64,000 nt of DNA from Burkholderia glumae LMG 2196 = ATCC 33617 (GCF_000960995.1 NZ_CP009434.1:1860001-1924000); one strand, 5' to 3'; positions 51,798 to 60,588 are shown, numbered from the stretch's first letter. The notes: generated by a model from the letters alone, not told the origin. Made by a program: numbers and translations.

Positions 51798-53531
51798 TCA
51801 ATGCAGCTTCGCGCCGTTCGCGGCGGCGAGTCCGGCAATCTGCGCGGTGCCGCGATCCTCGTAGGTGAATTCCGCGCCCTTCGCGGTCTGGATGATCTGG
51901 CCGCGCTCGATCCGGATCACGCGATCGGCGACGTGGAAATAGCGGTCGTCGTGCGAGACGACGATGAGCGTCTTGCCCTGGCGCTTCAGCTCCGGCAGGA
52001 ACACCGTGTAGAACACGCGGCGGAAGGTCGGGTCCTGGTCGGCCGCCCATTCGTCGAACATCATCACGGGCCGCTGCTCCAGCATCGCGTGGATCAGCGC
52101 GAGCCGCTTGCGCTGCCCCGTCGAGAGATCGATCGTCGAGAACACGCCGTCCTCGATCTTCACCTTGTGCGCGATCTCGAGCTGCTCCAGATAGGCCTGC
52201 GCGCGCGCGATCAGCGCCGGGTCGCGCACCACCAGATCGTCGAACAGGTGATAGTCGGCGAACACGGCCGAATAGAGCTGCCGGTACGCATCCATCTGCC
52301 CGGCCTCGACCGGCTCGCCGTTCAGCAGCAGTTCGCCGTGGCCCGCCTCGTAGAGCCCGAGCAGCAGCTTGATCAGGGTGGTCTTGCCGCTGCCGTTCTC
52401 GCCGATCACGAACAGCATTTCGCCGCGCTCGATCTTCAGGTCGATCGGGCCGAGCTTGAACGGCGGCTGGTCGCCGACGGGCGGAAAGGCCCACGAGGCC
52501 CGGCGCAATTCGATCTCGCGCAGTTCCACGGCATCGGCCGCGGGCGCGCCGTCGAGCAGCCGCGCCTCGCGGTTGGCGAACTGCGCGGTCAGCTCGGCGA
52601 TGCGCTGAAACGAGATGCGTGCCTGGATCAGCGCCGGCAGGCCGCTGGCGAGCGTCTCCACCGGCCCGCGCACGTAGAGCAGCACGATCACGAAGCCGCT
52701 GACCACTTCCGGCGAGACGCCGAGCCGCTGCTGCAGCAGCAGGATCGCGCCGATCACGACGAAGAACAGCGTCGTGCCCGACGCGCTCGCGCCGTAGTAG
52801 AGGCGCATCGCCTTGATCTTGAGGTTCGAGATGTCGTCGGCCGCCCCCGACAGGCGTAGGCCGAACACGCGCTGGCGGCGCTCGCGGTTGATCCGCAGCT
52901 CCTTCGCTCCCTCGGTGATCGCGCGGTACTGCTTCTGCAGTTCGTCCTGCGCGCCGCGCACGCCCTTGTAGTAATGGCTCCACTTGAGGCTCGCGTACTG
53001 GTTGATCGCCACGCCCACCACGATCGCGACCAGCGCGATCAGGAACAGCGACGGCGACAGCACCAGCATGTAGGCCACGCAGCCGAGCGTGATGGCGGCC
53101 GCGACCGCGAAGTTCGGGAAGCTGAAGGTGAACGCGCTGACCGTTTCCACGTCGCTGTTCAGCGTCGAGAGCAGCCGGTGCGTCTTGTAGCGTTCGAGCG
53201 CCGCGACCGGCGCGCAGACGATGCGCGCCGAAATGTCCTTGCGCAGCGCCGCGATGATGCGCTGGCCGGTGACGCTGTTGCCGATCCCGGCGATGCCGTT
53301 GCAAAGCAGCGTGACGATGCACAGCGCGATGAAGGTCATGGCCGTGTTCATGCCGATGCCGCCCGGCGCGTGCAGGCTGGCGTTGATCACCGACAGCAGC
53401 CAGGCGGTGCAAAGGCCGCCGGCGATGCCGAGCAGCGTCGCGGCCAGCGTGATCGGAAGGAATGGCCTCAGCAGTTGCAGCAAGGTGCCGCCGTAGTTCG
53501 CGCGGTTCATGGCGCCCTCATCGCGAGTCAT
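51798..53531 (-). CDS. Cyclic peptide/siderophore exporter ABC protein (PvdE/SyrD type)
   Basis: A 577-residue half-transporter with six membrane helices in the N-terminal 300 residues and a C-terminal ATPase with Walker A GENGSGKTT, signature LSTGQRKR and the unusual Walker B MMFDEWAADQDPTFRR, typical of the PvdE/SyrD cyclic-peptide exporter family. The ATG at 53531 has GAGGA eight bases upstream; other ATGs are at 53552 and 53510. A near-perfect Fur box lies 150 bp upstream, so it is probably an iron-regulated siderophore or lipopeptide exporter. No NRPS gene is within the window, so its product is unknown or made elsewhere. Confidence 0.9.
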   Translation of the reverse strand: MTRDEGAMNRANYGGTLLQLLRPFLPITLAATLLGIAGGLCTAWLLSVINASLHAPGGIGMNTAMTFIALCIVTLLCNGIAGIGNSVTGQRIIAALRKDISARIVCAPVAALERYKTHRLLSTLNSDVETVSAFTFSFPNFAVAAAITLGCVAYMLVLSPSLFLIALVAIVVGVAINQYASLKWSHYYKGVRGAQDELQKQYRAITEGAKELRINRERRQRVFGLRLSGAADDISNLKIKAMRLYYGASASGTTLFFVVIGAILLLQQRLGVSPEVVSGFVIVLLYVRGPVETLASGLPALIQARISFQRIAELTAQFANREARLLDGAPAADAVELREIELRRASWAFPPVGDQPPFKLGPIDLKIERGEMLFVIGENGSGKTTLIKLLLGLYEAGHGELLLNGEPVEAGQMDAYRQLYSAVFADYHLFDDLVVRDPALIARAQAYLEQLEIAHKVKIEDGVFSTIDLSTGQRKRLALIHAMLEQRPVMMFDEWAADQDPTFRRVFYTVFLPELKRQGKTLIVVSHDDRYFHVADRVIRIERGQIIQTAKGAEFTYEDRGTAQIAGLAAANGAKLH

Positions 53532-53681
53532 CCGATAGTTCCTCGAGTTCATGGGTGTGTTCGTCGATCGCGCCGGGCCGGCAGCGGCCCTCGCGCCATT
53601 CGCGAGCGACGGCCTGCAGAGCCGCTTTCCCTGACCGCTCGCGCCGCCGCCCGATACGGCCCGTCCCGGGGCACGTCACTC

Positions 53682-53700
53682 GATAATGATTCTTATTTTC
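53682..53700 (-). promoter_or_regulatory. Fur box before the siderophore exporter gene
   Basis: GATAATGATTCTTATTTTC matches the Fur consensus at 15 of 19 positions, including the whole left half. It lies 150 bp upstream of the exporter ATG and supports iron repression of that gene. Confidence 0.8.
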
Positions 53701-53821
53701 AACTCGCGAATGATATTAGCTGGCCATGGAAATGGCAACCGCACCCCCGGCATCGGTGCGACGCGGCCCGCTCCCTCCCCTGGCCGATTGGCCGGTTCGA
53801 TTTGCCCCCGATTGTTGTCGA

Positions 53822-53873
53822 TTGTCTTCCTCCAAAATACTGGATATATTCACAGCACTGTATTCATAAACAG
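53822..53873 (+). promoter_or_regulatory. Promoter with two adjacent LexA-type SOS boxes
   Basis: A TTGTCT (53822-53827) and TATATT (53845-53850) pair with 17-bp spacing looks like a sigma-70 promoter. Overlapping and following it are CTGGATATATTCACAG (53840-53855) and CTGTATTCATAAACAG (53858-53873), both CTG-N10-CAG; the second is a full CTGT-N8-ACAG, the consensus LexA box of E. coli and betaproteobacteria. Two boxes two bases apart would give tight SOS repression. Confidence 0.8.
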
Positions 53874-53886
53874 TACGAGGTGAGCA

Positions 53887-54156
53887 ATGGAACACCGGGT
53901 TCGACTTGTCAACGACACCGACCGCCAGATCCTCGCCTGGCTGCGCAGCCAGGTCGGCGACGAGCGCGTCGCGCGCGCCATTCACCAGCTCGGGCGGATA
54001 CGCAAGCCCTACGTCTCGGCGATCTGCCGTTATCTCGGGATGCGGCCGCCGTTCTCGATCCAGCGGCCGGTGCGGCGTGCCGCGACCGATCACTCGGTCG
54101 GCGATCATTATCTATCGCTGATCCGCCAGCATCTGGCCGGCCATGCGGCGCGCTGA
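53887..54156 (+). CDS. Small protein of unknown function under SOS control, 89 residues
   Basis: A short basic protein starting at an ATG with GAGGTGAGC upstream. It is compact and helical, with DTDRQILAWLRSQVGDERVARAIHQLGRIRKPYVSAICRYLG reading (in parts) like a helix-turn-helix or DNA-binding bundle, and the C-terminal third is polar. No known family was recognised. It begins 13 bp after two adjacent LexA boxes and is the first gene downstream, so it should be strongly induced by DNA damage. Downstream about 445 bp show no gene. Possible roles include a DNA-binding inhibitor, a cell-division or repair modulator, or a prophage remnant. Confidence 0.75.
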   Translation: MEHRVRLVNDTDRQILAWLRSQVGDERVARAIHQLGRIRKPYVSAICRYLGMRPPFSIQRPVRRAATDHSVGDHYLSLIRQHLAGHAAR

Positions 54157-54601
54157 GGTCCGCCGCGGCGCGCGGCGGCCGGGGCCGCGCCCCGGAAGCG
54201 CCCAGGCTTGCCGGTCGGGTCCGGCGGCGGCATCGGCGGCGGCGCTGCCTTTTCCGTTTTCACGCGCCTGGCTGCTCACGGTCCTGCACCCTGCCTGCCC
54301 GAGGCCGAACCTCACGGCAAGGCGCGTCACGACGCTGTCGTCCGCGCCGGCACGGCGGCGGACACGCGGCGCGCGCTCGTCCGGCTGAGCCCTTGGCTGA
54401 CGGGGCTGCTGGGCCTGTTCGGGCCGCGCGCGAGGCGCGGTGTGCGCCCGGCGGCGTCCGCGAAAGCGACGGGGCATGACGGCCGCGCCGGCACGCGCTT
54501 GCCTGCCGTCGGGACGAGGGCGAGCGCCGGCGGCGCTCACGGCCCCGTCATCGCGCCCGGCCGGTGGTAGCGGAACCGCACGGGGCGGTGTTCCCGCCGG
54601 C
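54157..54601. other. Intergenic region without a supported gene
   Basis: About 445 bp of very GC-rich sequence. A 120-codon + strand frame at 54208-54570 is open but has biased, repetitive alanine/arginine/glycine content and no good ribosome site, so I do not call it. No terminator or repeat stands out. Confidence 0.5.
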
Positions 54602-55696
54602 TTATCGAGGCGTGGCGGCAGAGGCCGATATCGCGTCGGACGAGGCCGGCGCCGCCGCGCTATCGGCCGGCGCCGCGCCCTCGTCGAGATAGGCGCCGCC
54701 GTCGCCGCTCAAGGCCGTCCGGGTCAGCATCGCGAGCTGCTGGCGCACGGTATCGATCGATGCGCCGGCATCGAGCGTGCGTTGCAAGGTCAGCAGCCGT
54801 TGCGTGTGCTCGTTCTGCACCTGCATGCGCTCCGAGCTTGCGTAGGCGCGCTGGCTTTCGAGCGCGGCGTGGACCTGCGCCGAGGGGTCGCCGCGCACGA
54901 CGGTTTCGAGCGAATCGACCACGCGCTGCAGCAGGCGATGCACGGCGCTCGCCGAGAAGCCGCCCAGCATCGCCATCGCCGGCTTGCCGAAGCCGCTTGC
55001 ACTGCTGCCCGCGAACAGATGCGCGGGCAGGATTTCGACGAGGATCAGCCCGGCGATGAGCCCGAGGATCAGCCGCGCGCCATACGAGGCGTCGAACTTC
55101 GGGTCGTAGGTCGAATTGGCGATGTAGCGATGCGCCTGGAACAGCGTCGCGAACGAGGCACCGAGCCCGGCGCAGCACATCAGGAACAGCATGTTGACGA
55201 GCAGCGCCGTGCCCGAGGACGCCAGCATGCCGCGTTCGAGATTCTCCTCGCTGACCTCCGCGGACAGTCCGCTCAGGATCACGGCGCAGAGAAAGCCGAT
55301 CGCCGCCAGCGTCAGCGCGCGAATCAGCGGTACCGGGCCGAGCAGCCCGATCACGTGCGGCGTGTGACGATGCCGGTCGAGCAGCGCGATGCCCTGCGGC
55401 GTCGCCGGCGCGACCACTTGCGACAGCCTGGCGTGGATCATCGCGAAATCGCGCATGCGCGCGGCCACGCTGGCGCCGTCGGTGCCGGCCCGCTCGTCGC
55501 TGGACAGCAGCGCCACCAGGCGCGCGACCGTGTCCGGCGCAACGTGCAGCCCGTGCTGCAGCGCGTGGCGCGCCATCGCCTCGCACTCGTGGCGCAGTTG
55601 CGCGGCGAGCGTGGGCGCGCCGGGGGCCGCCACCTCGGGCGCCGTATCGGGACGCACGGCCTTGGCAAGCGCGAGCAGCGCCGGATTCGCTTTCAT
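54602..55696 (-). CDS. Predicted inner-membrane protein, unknown function
   Basis: About 364 residues. A polar N-terminal third is followed by several hydrophobic segments: PLIRALTLAAIGFLCAVILSG, TALLVNMLFLMCCAGLGASF, ARLILGLIAGLILVEIL and a weaker GFGKPAMAMLGGFSASAVH. A long charged, coiled-coil-like C-terminal region comes last (SSERMQVQNEHTQRLLTLQ). I do not recognise the family. Possible starts are 55696, 55705 and 55741, none with a strong ribosome site. It stands alone between a GC-rich gap and an empty 500-bp stretch, so context does not help. Confidence 0.65.
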   Translation of the reverse strand: MKANPALLALAKAVRPDTAPEVAAPGAPTLAAQLRHECEAMARHALQHGLHVAPDTVARLVALLSSDERAGTDGASVAARMRDFAMIHARLSQVVAPATPQGIALLDRHRHTPHVIGLLGPVPLIRALTLAAIGFLCAVILSGLSAEVSEENLERGMLASSGTALLVNMLFLMCCAGLGASFATLFQAHRYIANSTYDPKFDASYGARLILGLIAGLILVEILPAHLFAGSSASGFGKPAMAMLGGFSASAVHRLLQRVVDSLETVVRGDPSAQVHAALESQRAYASSERMQVQNEHTQRLLTLQRTLDAGASIDTVRQQLAMLTRTALSGDGGAYLDEGAAPADSAAAPASSDAISASAATPR

Positions 55697-56198
55697 GGAT
55701 GGCATCTCGTGCGCCGGTGCGGCCCGCAGGTGAGCCTGCAAGGCTCGCGCCGCCGCAGCGCCGCCGGCAAGGCGGGCCGCGGCGGCTTCTTCGCGAGCGG
55801 AATCGGAAGCATCGACAGGTTGGCCATGGCGCTGAATTCAGGAAAGCGAAGCGATGAACGTGCACGACGCCAGCCCGTGCCGCCCGCGCCCTAACCGGCC
55901 GCGTCGACACCATCCGGACGGCAGGCCCATTCTCGGCGCCGGGCCGATTCCCCTCCATACGGCAAATGCGGTATGCACCGCGCTCTGCCTCGAAGCACCG
56001 GATCATTCGAATCACCTGCCATCCCGTCGATTCGATATTGCACGGCCCTCCGAATCGTCAAATCCCCACCAACACCATCGAGCCGGCATGGTTTTCCGTT
56101 TCCTTTGCCATGGCCGCCCGGTTTGCCGATTCATAAGATGAGCCGATCGGGTTGCACGCCGACCTCGGCGTGATACCCGCGGCCCCGCCAGGCAGTGG
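55697..56198. other. Intergenic region upstream of the LuxR gene
   Basis: About 500 bp. Base composition becomes less GC-rich towards 56000-56140, where the promoter of the regulator gene may lie. I see no gene, hairpin or repeat that I can support. Confidence 0.5.
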
Positions 56199-56876
56199 AT
56201 GCCCACTGCTTTCGTCAATCAGCAAGGCCGCCCGTGCCGGGTTTCGATGCATCGCGCGCCATTCGCACCAACCCGCATCGCATCGCTCGCGACCAGCCGG
56301 TTGGGCGGCGCGCGCACGCCTTGCGTTTTCGACATGGAAACCGGAATGTCCCTCACCTTGCGGGAAAGCGCCGTGCTCGAGCTGATCGCGCTCGGCAACA
56401 CCGATCGCGAAATCGCCGCGCGGCTCGGCATCGCCACCTCGACCGCGAGAAAACATCGCGAAAATCTGTTGCTCAAATTTCAAGCCAAGAAATCAGCGGA
56501 GCTGGTGATGATCTGGTTCAGATTGGCGGCCGATGCGCCGAAGGGCGGGCTCGCGGCGGCCATGGCGCCGCTCACGCCACGCCAGATCGAGATTCTCTCG
56601 CTGCTTGCGCACGGCTTCGGCGACAAGCAAATCGCGCGGCGCCTGAAAATCAGCGACCAGACCGCGCGCACGCATCGCCCTCAGATGCTGCGGCGCGCCC
56701 AGGCCAGAAACGTCTGCGAATTGATTTTCAAGGCACTCGATTCCGGCTGGATCGCCGTTTCCGATCGATCGGCCGCGCCTACCGCATTTGACGAATGGTC
56801 CGAAGCGACGAATCGTCAAAGAATAGGCTTAGCCGCTGCGGATTTTCCGCCGGCATCGACCAGGAGAAAACAATGA
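56199..56876 (+). CDS. LuxR-type regulator with two HTH domains
   Basis: A 225-residue protein. Two successive LuxR/GerE-type HTH domains are visible: LTLRESAVLELIALGNTDRE...TSTARKHRENLLLKF (about residues 52-95) and LTPRQIEILSLLAHGFGDKQ...SDQTARTHRPQMLRR (about 124-170). No receiver or autoinducer-binding domain is present. The ATG at 56199 or ATGs at 56334 and 56346 could be the start; the last would leave little but the two HTH domains. Its stop overlaps the depolymerase ATG (ATGA), so the two are coupled and it probably regulates PHB use. The duplicated HTH is unusual. Confidence 0.82.
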   Translation: MPTAFVNQQGRPCRVSMHRAPFAPTRIASLATSRLGGARTPCVFDMETGMSLTLRESAVLELIALGNTDREIAARLGIATSTARKHRENLLLKFQAKKSAELVMIWFRLAADAPKGGLAAAMAPLTPRQIEILSLLAHGFGDKQIARRLKISDQTARTHRPQMLRRAQARNVCELIFKALDSGWIAVSDRSAAPTAFDEWSEATNRQRIGLAAADFPPASTRRKQ

Positions 56877-57946
56877 AGGGATGGCGATTGACATGGCGGC
56901 GCACGGCCGCGCGCCTCGCGCTCACGGCGCTGATCGGCACCGGCATGGGGGCCGCGGGCCCGCTGCATGCAGCACCGTTGCAGGGCTATGGCGCCGATCC
57001 GGCACAGACGTCGGTATCGGGACTCTCGTCGGGGGCGTTCATGGCGGCGCAATTCGACGTCGCGTGGTCCACCCATCTGATCGGCGCCGGCATCGTCGCG
57101 GGCGGTCCGTTCTATTGCGCGGGCCTGTTTCCGCTGGTGAGCCCGGCCACCGCCGCGCAGACCCATTGCATGAACCCGCTCGGCGATACCGGCCCGCGTG
57201 CGCAGGACGCGCTGCGCGCCGCCCAGCGGTTCGCCGACGAGAAACGCATCGACGACTTGCGCGGCCTCGCGGCGCAACGGGTGTACGTGTTCAGCGGCAG
57301 CAGCGACCGCACGGTCACGACGCGCGTGGTCGCGCAGGTGCCGCGCTTCTACCAGCTCGCCGGCACCCCGGACAGCCAGATCCGCTATGTCGACAACGTC
57401 GCCGCCGGCCATGCGCTGATCACCGACAACAAGGCCGATACCGCCTGCGGACTCTCGCAGCCGCCGTTCATCAACAACTGCGGCTTCGAGCAGTCGCGCG
57501 ACATCCTGCGCTGGATCTACGGGGACCTGAAGGCGCCCGCGGCCACCGCGCCGCCCGACCATCTGCTCAGCTTCGACCAGCGCGCCTTCGACCCCGACGG
57601 CAGCGCCTCGCTCGGGTCGACCGGCTTCGTCTACGTGCCGGCCGCCTGCACCCAGGCCGGCGCCGCCTGCCGCATCCACGTGGCGTTTCACGGCTGCCTG
57701 CAAAGCGCCGAGAAAATCGGCGAACGGTATGCCAGCAGCACCGGCTACAACGAACTGGCCGAAACCAACCGGATCATCGTGCTCTATCCGCAGGCCGGCG
57801 CCTCCGCGAAGAATCCGCTCGGCTGCTGGGATTTCTGGGGCTACACGAGCAAGGACCCGATGAAGCCGGACTTCTACAGCCGCCAGGCCCCGCAGATCGC
57901 CGCCGTGATGCGGATGGTCAAGCGTCTTTCCGACCCGCGCCAGTGA
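56873..57946 (+). CDS. Extracellular poly(3-hydroxybutyrate) depolymerase
   Basis: A 357-residue secreted esterase. A signal peptide with a cut after HAA (residue 34) is followed by the lipase box GLSSGAF, FPLVSPATAAQTHCM, and the late HVAFHGCLQ and GCWDFWGYTS blocks typical of PHB depolymerases. It cleaves the polyester to hydroxybutyrate oligomers in the periplasm or outside the cell. AGGAG lies eight bases before the ATG at 56873, which overlaps the regulator stop. A phasin-like gene follows 92 bp later, in line with a PHB-related operon. Confidence 0.88.
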   Translation: MKGWRLTWRRTAARLALTALIGTGMGAAGPLHAAPLQGYGADPAQTSVSGLSSGAFMAAQFDVAWSTHLIGAGIVAGGPFYCAGLFPLVSPATAAQTHCMNPLGDTGPRAQDALRAAQRFADEKRIDDLRGLAAQRVYVFSGSSDRTVTTRVVAQVPRFYQLAGTPDSQIRYVDNVAAGHALITDNKADTACGLSQPPFINNCGFEQSRDILRWIYGDLKAPAATAPPDHLLSFDQRAFDPDGSASLGSTGFVYVPAACTQAGAACRIHVAFHGCLQSAEKIGERYASSTGYNELAETNRIIVLYPQAGASAKNPLGCWDFWGYTSKDPMKPDFYSRQAPQIAAVMRMVKRLSDPRQ

Positions 57947-58038
57947 GCTCCCGGGGCCGCGCCGTTCGCGGTCCCGTTTCCGTCACCCGGCGGGCGCGCT
58001 CGACGACAGGCGCGCCGCCACCCTCGAGATAACCGAAC

Positions 58039-58587
58039 ATGAACACCGCCCCGATGCAAACCCCTCTGATCCTGATGCGCGCCGCCGCCCAGATCGGCGC
58101 CGGCATGGCCGCTTACGGAACCCAGGCCTTCGCCGCCGCCGTCTCGCCGGACACCGGCGCCAGCTGGCCGGCTGCGCTCGCGCGCACGCTCGACTTCGCG
58201 AACCAGTGCTCGAAGACGGGCACCGCGGCCTTCAACGCCGTCTGGCAGGCCCAGCGCGACACGCTCGGCCTCGACGCGGCGGCGCGTGCGCTGCGCGCGC
58301 TCAACAGCGTGCAGACCGACACCGCGTCCACCTGGAACGAGCTGAGCACGCGCGCCACCGCCGACGGCGCCACCGGCCTCAGGGAATGGCTGCTGGCGGC
58401 CTCGAAGGCGCGCGACGCCGACGATCTGACGCTCGGCACCTTCCTGTTCCTGCAGCAATGGCAGGACATGATGAAAACGGCCGGCACGGGCGTCGCGGGA
58501 CTCGCGTCGCGCGCGGCCGGCGCCAGCCTGGAGGCGCTGCGCGGCAGCCTGCAGGATTCGGCGCCGGACGCGGCCAGCGCTTCCTGA
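58039..58587 (+). CDS. Phasin-like protein
   Basis: A 182-residue, alanine-rich, mainly helical protein without a signal peptide or membrane segment. Its amphipathic central helices (ARTLDFANQCSKTGTAAFNAVWQAQRD and the following stretch, read in parts) resemble phasins, which coat polyhydroxyalkanoate granules. Placement directly after the PHB depolymerase gene supports this, but no diagnostic motif is visible, so the call is tentative. It could also be a secreted-free accessory of unrelated function. Confidence 0.6.
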   Translation: MNTAPMQTPLILMRAAAQIGAGMAAYGTQAFAAAVSPDTGASWPAALARTLDFANQCSKTGTAAFNAVWQAQRDTLGLDAAARALRALNSVQTDTASTWNELSTRATADGATGLREWLLAASKARDADDLTLGTFLFLQQWQDMMKTAGTGVAGLASRAAGASLEALRGSLQDSAPDAASAS

Positions 58588-58673
58588 AGTGGCCGGCGGC
58601 CGCCGTGGTCTCGTGCATATCGGGCTACGGGGCTACGGGGCAGCCGGGCAGCGCAGGCGCCCCGGCCGCCGCG

Positions 58674-60188
58674 TCACGGCTTCATCGTGCCGGTGCGCAC
58701 GTAGCGGTCGTGCCACGACAGCGCCTCGCCGAGCAGATGCGGCGTCTGCTTGCCGAAGCTCTCGTGGCTGGCGCGCTCGAAGTAGTCGGCCAGCATCGGC
58801 CGGTAGTCCGGGTGCGCGCAGGTGTCGATGATCTTGCGCGCGCGCTGGCGCGGCGACAGCCCGCGCAGGTCCGCGAGGCCCTGCTCGGTCACCACCACGC
58901 CCACGTCGTGCTCGGTGTGATCGACATGGCTCGCCATCGGCACGATCCGCGAGATCGTGCCGCCCTTCGCGGTGCTCGCCGACATGAAGCACGACAGGTA
59001 GCCGTTGCGCGCGAAGTCGCCCGAGCCGCCGATGCCGTTCTGGATCTTCGTGCCCATCACGTGCGTGGAATTCACGTTGCCGTAGATGTCGGCCTCGATC
59101 ATGCCGTTCATCGCGATGCAGCCGAGCCGGCGCACCAGCTCCGGATGATTGCTGATCTCCTGCGGGCGCAGCAGGATCTTCTTGCGGAACAGCGCGATGT
59201 CGTCGGCGAAGCGCTTGACGGCGTCGGGGCTCAGCGACAGCGCGGTGGCCGAGGCGAAGCTCAGCGTGCCGTTCACGAGCAGGTCGAGCATGCCGTCCTG
59301 GATCACCTCGGTATAGGCGGTCAGGTTCGTGAAGCCGCCCTCGCCGAGCCCGGCCAGCACCGCGTTGGTGATGTTGCCGACGCCCGATTGCAGCGGCAGC
59401 AGGTTGGCGGGCAGCCGGCCGCGGCCGATCTCGTGGCGCAGGAACTCGATCAGGTGCCCGGCGATCTGCTTCGAGGTGGCGTCGGGAGCCGAGAACGCGT
59501 TGCTGCGATCGGGCGCGTCGGTCTCGACGATCGCGATGATCTTGTCGGCCGGGCAGCGCAGGTACGGCTCGCCGATGCGGTCGTCGGCAGACACCAGCGG
59601 AATCGGCTTGCGATGCGGCGGCAGCGCCGTGCCGTAATAGATGTCGTGCATGCCGTCGAGGCCGAGCGGCTGCCGCGAGTTGACCTCGAGGATCACCTTC
59701 TTCGCCAGGTCCAGCCAGGTCTTGTTGTTGCCGACCGAGGCCGACGGAATCAGCAGCCCGTCCTCGCGAATGCCGGCCACTTCCACCACGGCCACGTCGA
59801 GTTCGCCGAACAGGCCGAACCAGGCGTATTGCGCGACGTGGCTCAGGTGGATGTCCTGGTAGTCGAGCTTGCCCGCATTGATCTTGTCGCGCAGGACCGG
59901 ATCGGACTGGTACGGCAGGCGCATCGAGATGCCGTCGGCCTTGGCGAGCGCGCCGTCGAGCTCGGGCGCCGTGGAGGCGCCCGTCAGCACGTTGATCCGG
60001 AAGTCCTCGCCGCGCGCGTGGGCGGCCGAGATACGCGCGGCCAGCGCGGCCGGCACCGCCTTCGGATAGCCGGAGCCGGTAAAGCCGCTCATGGCGACGG
60101 TCATGCTCGGCACGATCAGGGCCGCCGCTTCTTCGGCGGTACGGACGAGGGAACGCAGGGATTCGGCGAGGATTCGGGAAGTGGGCAT
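58674..60188 (-). CDS. Acetyl-CoA hydrolase / succinyl-CoA:acetate CoA-transferase family protein
   Basis: A 504-residue CoA-transferase of the acetyl-CoA hydrolase/transferase (Ach1/AarC) family. The N-terminal AMSGFTGSGYPKAVP, central LIPSASVGNNKTWLDLA, LQSGVGNITNAVLAGL and the DVGVVVTEQGLADLRGLSPR block are characteristic, and the length is normal. It moves CoA between acetate, succinate or propionate, linking acetate and TCA metabolism. The ATG at 60188 fits the family N-terminus. The reading frame to 60347 is not used. An IclR-type operator candidate lies about 180 bp upstream. Confidence 0.9.
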   Translation of the reverse strand: MPTSRILAESLRSLVRTAEEAAALIVPSMTVAMSGFTGSGYPKAVPAALAARISAAHARGEDFRINVLTGASTAPELDGALAKADGISMRLPYQSDPVLRDKINAGKLDYQDIHLSHVAQYAWFGLFGELDVAVVEVAGIREDGLLIPSASVGNNKTWLDLAKKVILEVNSRQPLGLDGMHDIYYGTALPPHRKPIPLVSADDRIGEPYLRCPADKIIAIVETDAPDRSNAFSAPDATSKQIAGHLIEFLRHEIGRGRLPANLLPLQSGVGNITNAVLAGLGEGGFTNLTAYTEVIQDGMLDLLVNGTLSFASATALSLSPDAVKRFADDIALFRKKILLRPQEISNHPELVRRLGCIAMNGMIEADIYGNVNSTHVMGTKIQNGIGGSGDFARNGYLSCFMSASTAKGGTISRIVPMASHVDHTEHDVGVVVTEQGLADLRGLSPRQRARKIIDTCAHPDYRPMLADYFERASHESFGKQTPHLLGEALSWHDRYVRTGTMKP

Positions 60189-60365
60189 GGCGAGAGCTCG
60201 AACGGGTCGTGATAGGTCGTCGTGGGCGCCGCGGCAGGTGTCTCGGAAGCGGCGCGTGACCCGACGGTTCGCAACCGCGGACCGGGTCGGGGACAGCGCG
60301 CGCAGTATCGCAGAGGCTGCCGTTGGCATAGATCGGCAACGCTGCAAAACTTTTTTTCCGAAATT

Positions 60366-60380
60366 GTTCGATATTCGGAC
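60366..60380 (-). promoter_or_regulatory. IclR-type operator candidate GTTCGATATTCGGAC
   Basis: This 15-mer is one imperfect palindrome half-turn apart (TTGTTCGA-TAT-TCGGACAA overall) and closely resembles the PcaU/PobR/PcaR consensus GTTCGATAATCGCAC, 13 of 15 matching. It is about 180 bp upstream of the CoA-transferase ATG. The surrounding T7 and A-rich run (60343-60390) makes this the most AT-rich part of the gap and a likely promoter. Confidence 0.5.
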
Positions 60381-60562
60381 AAAATGAGAGCGATTCGGCC
60401 TGCCGGAGCCGGGGTCCGGCGGGTTGTTCCGCTTTCGCCGCGCTCACCGCCGTCCTCACCGCCTTCCACCACCGCTTTCGTCGCGTTTGCCAGCCTCATC
60501 GATCGGCCGGCGCTATCGGCGGGCGCCCAGTCTGGCGAGCATAGCGCGCTTGCCTTCGTTCA

Positions 60563-60588
60563 CCCCGGGCCGTCTTCACGGCCCGGGG
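60563..60588 (-). terminator. Strong hairpin downstream of the nitrate reductase fusion gene
   Basis: CCCCGGGCCGT and ACGGCCCGGGG form an 11-bp perfect stem with a 4-base loop. It lies about 95 bp past the stop of the nitrate reductase gene on the same strand. No T-tract follows on either strand, so it may act as a terminator, an RNA end-stabiliser or both. Confidence 0.45.

Noticed and set aside
54208..54570. A 120-codon gene
   Set aside because: Alanine/arginine/glycine-biased sequence with no ribosome site or recognisable domain.
56199..56876. Quorum-sensing LuxR receptor
   Set aside because: No autoinducer-binding domain is present and no luxI-type gene is in the window.
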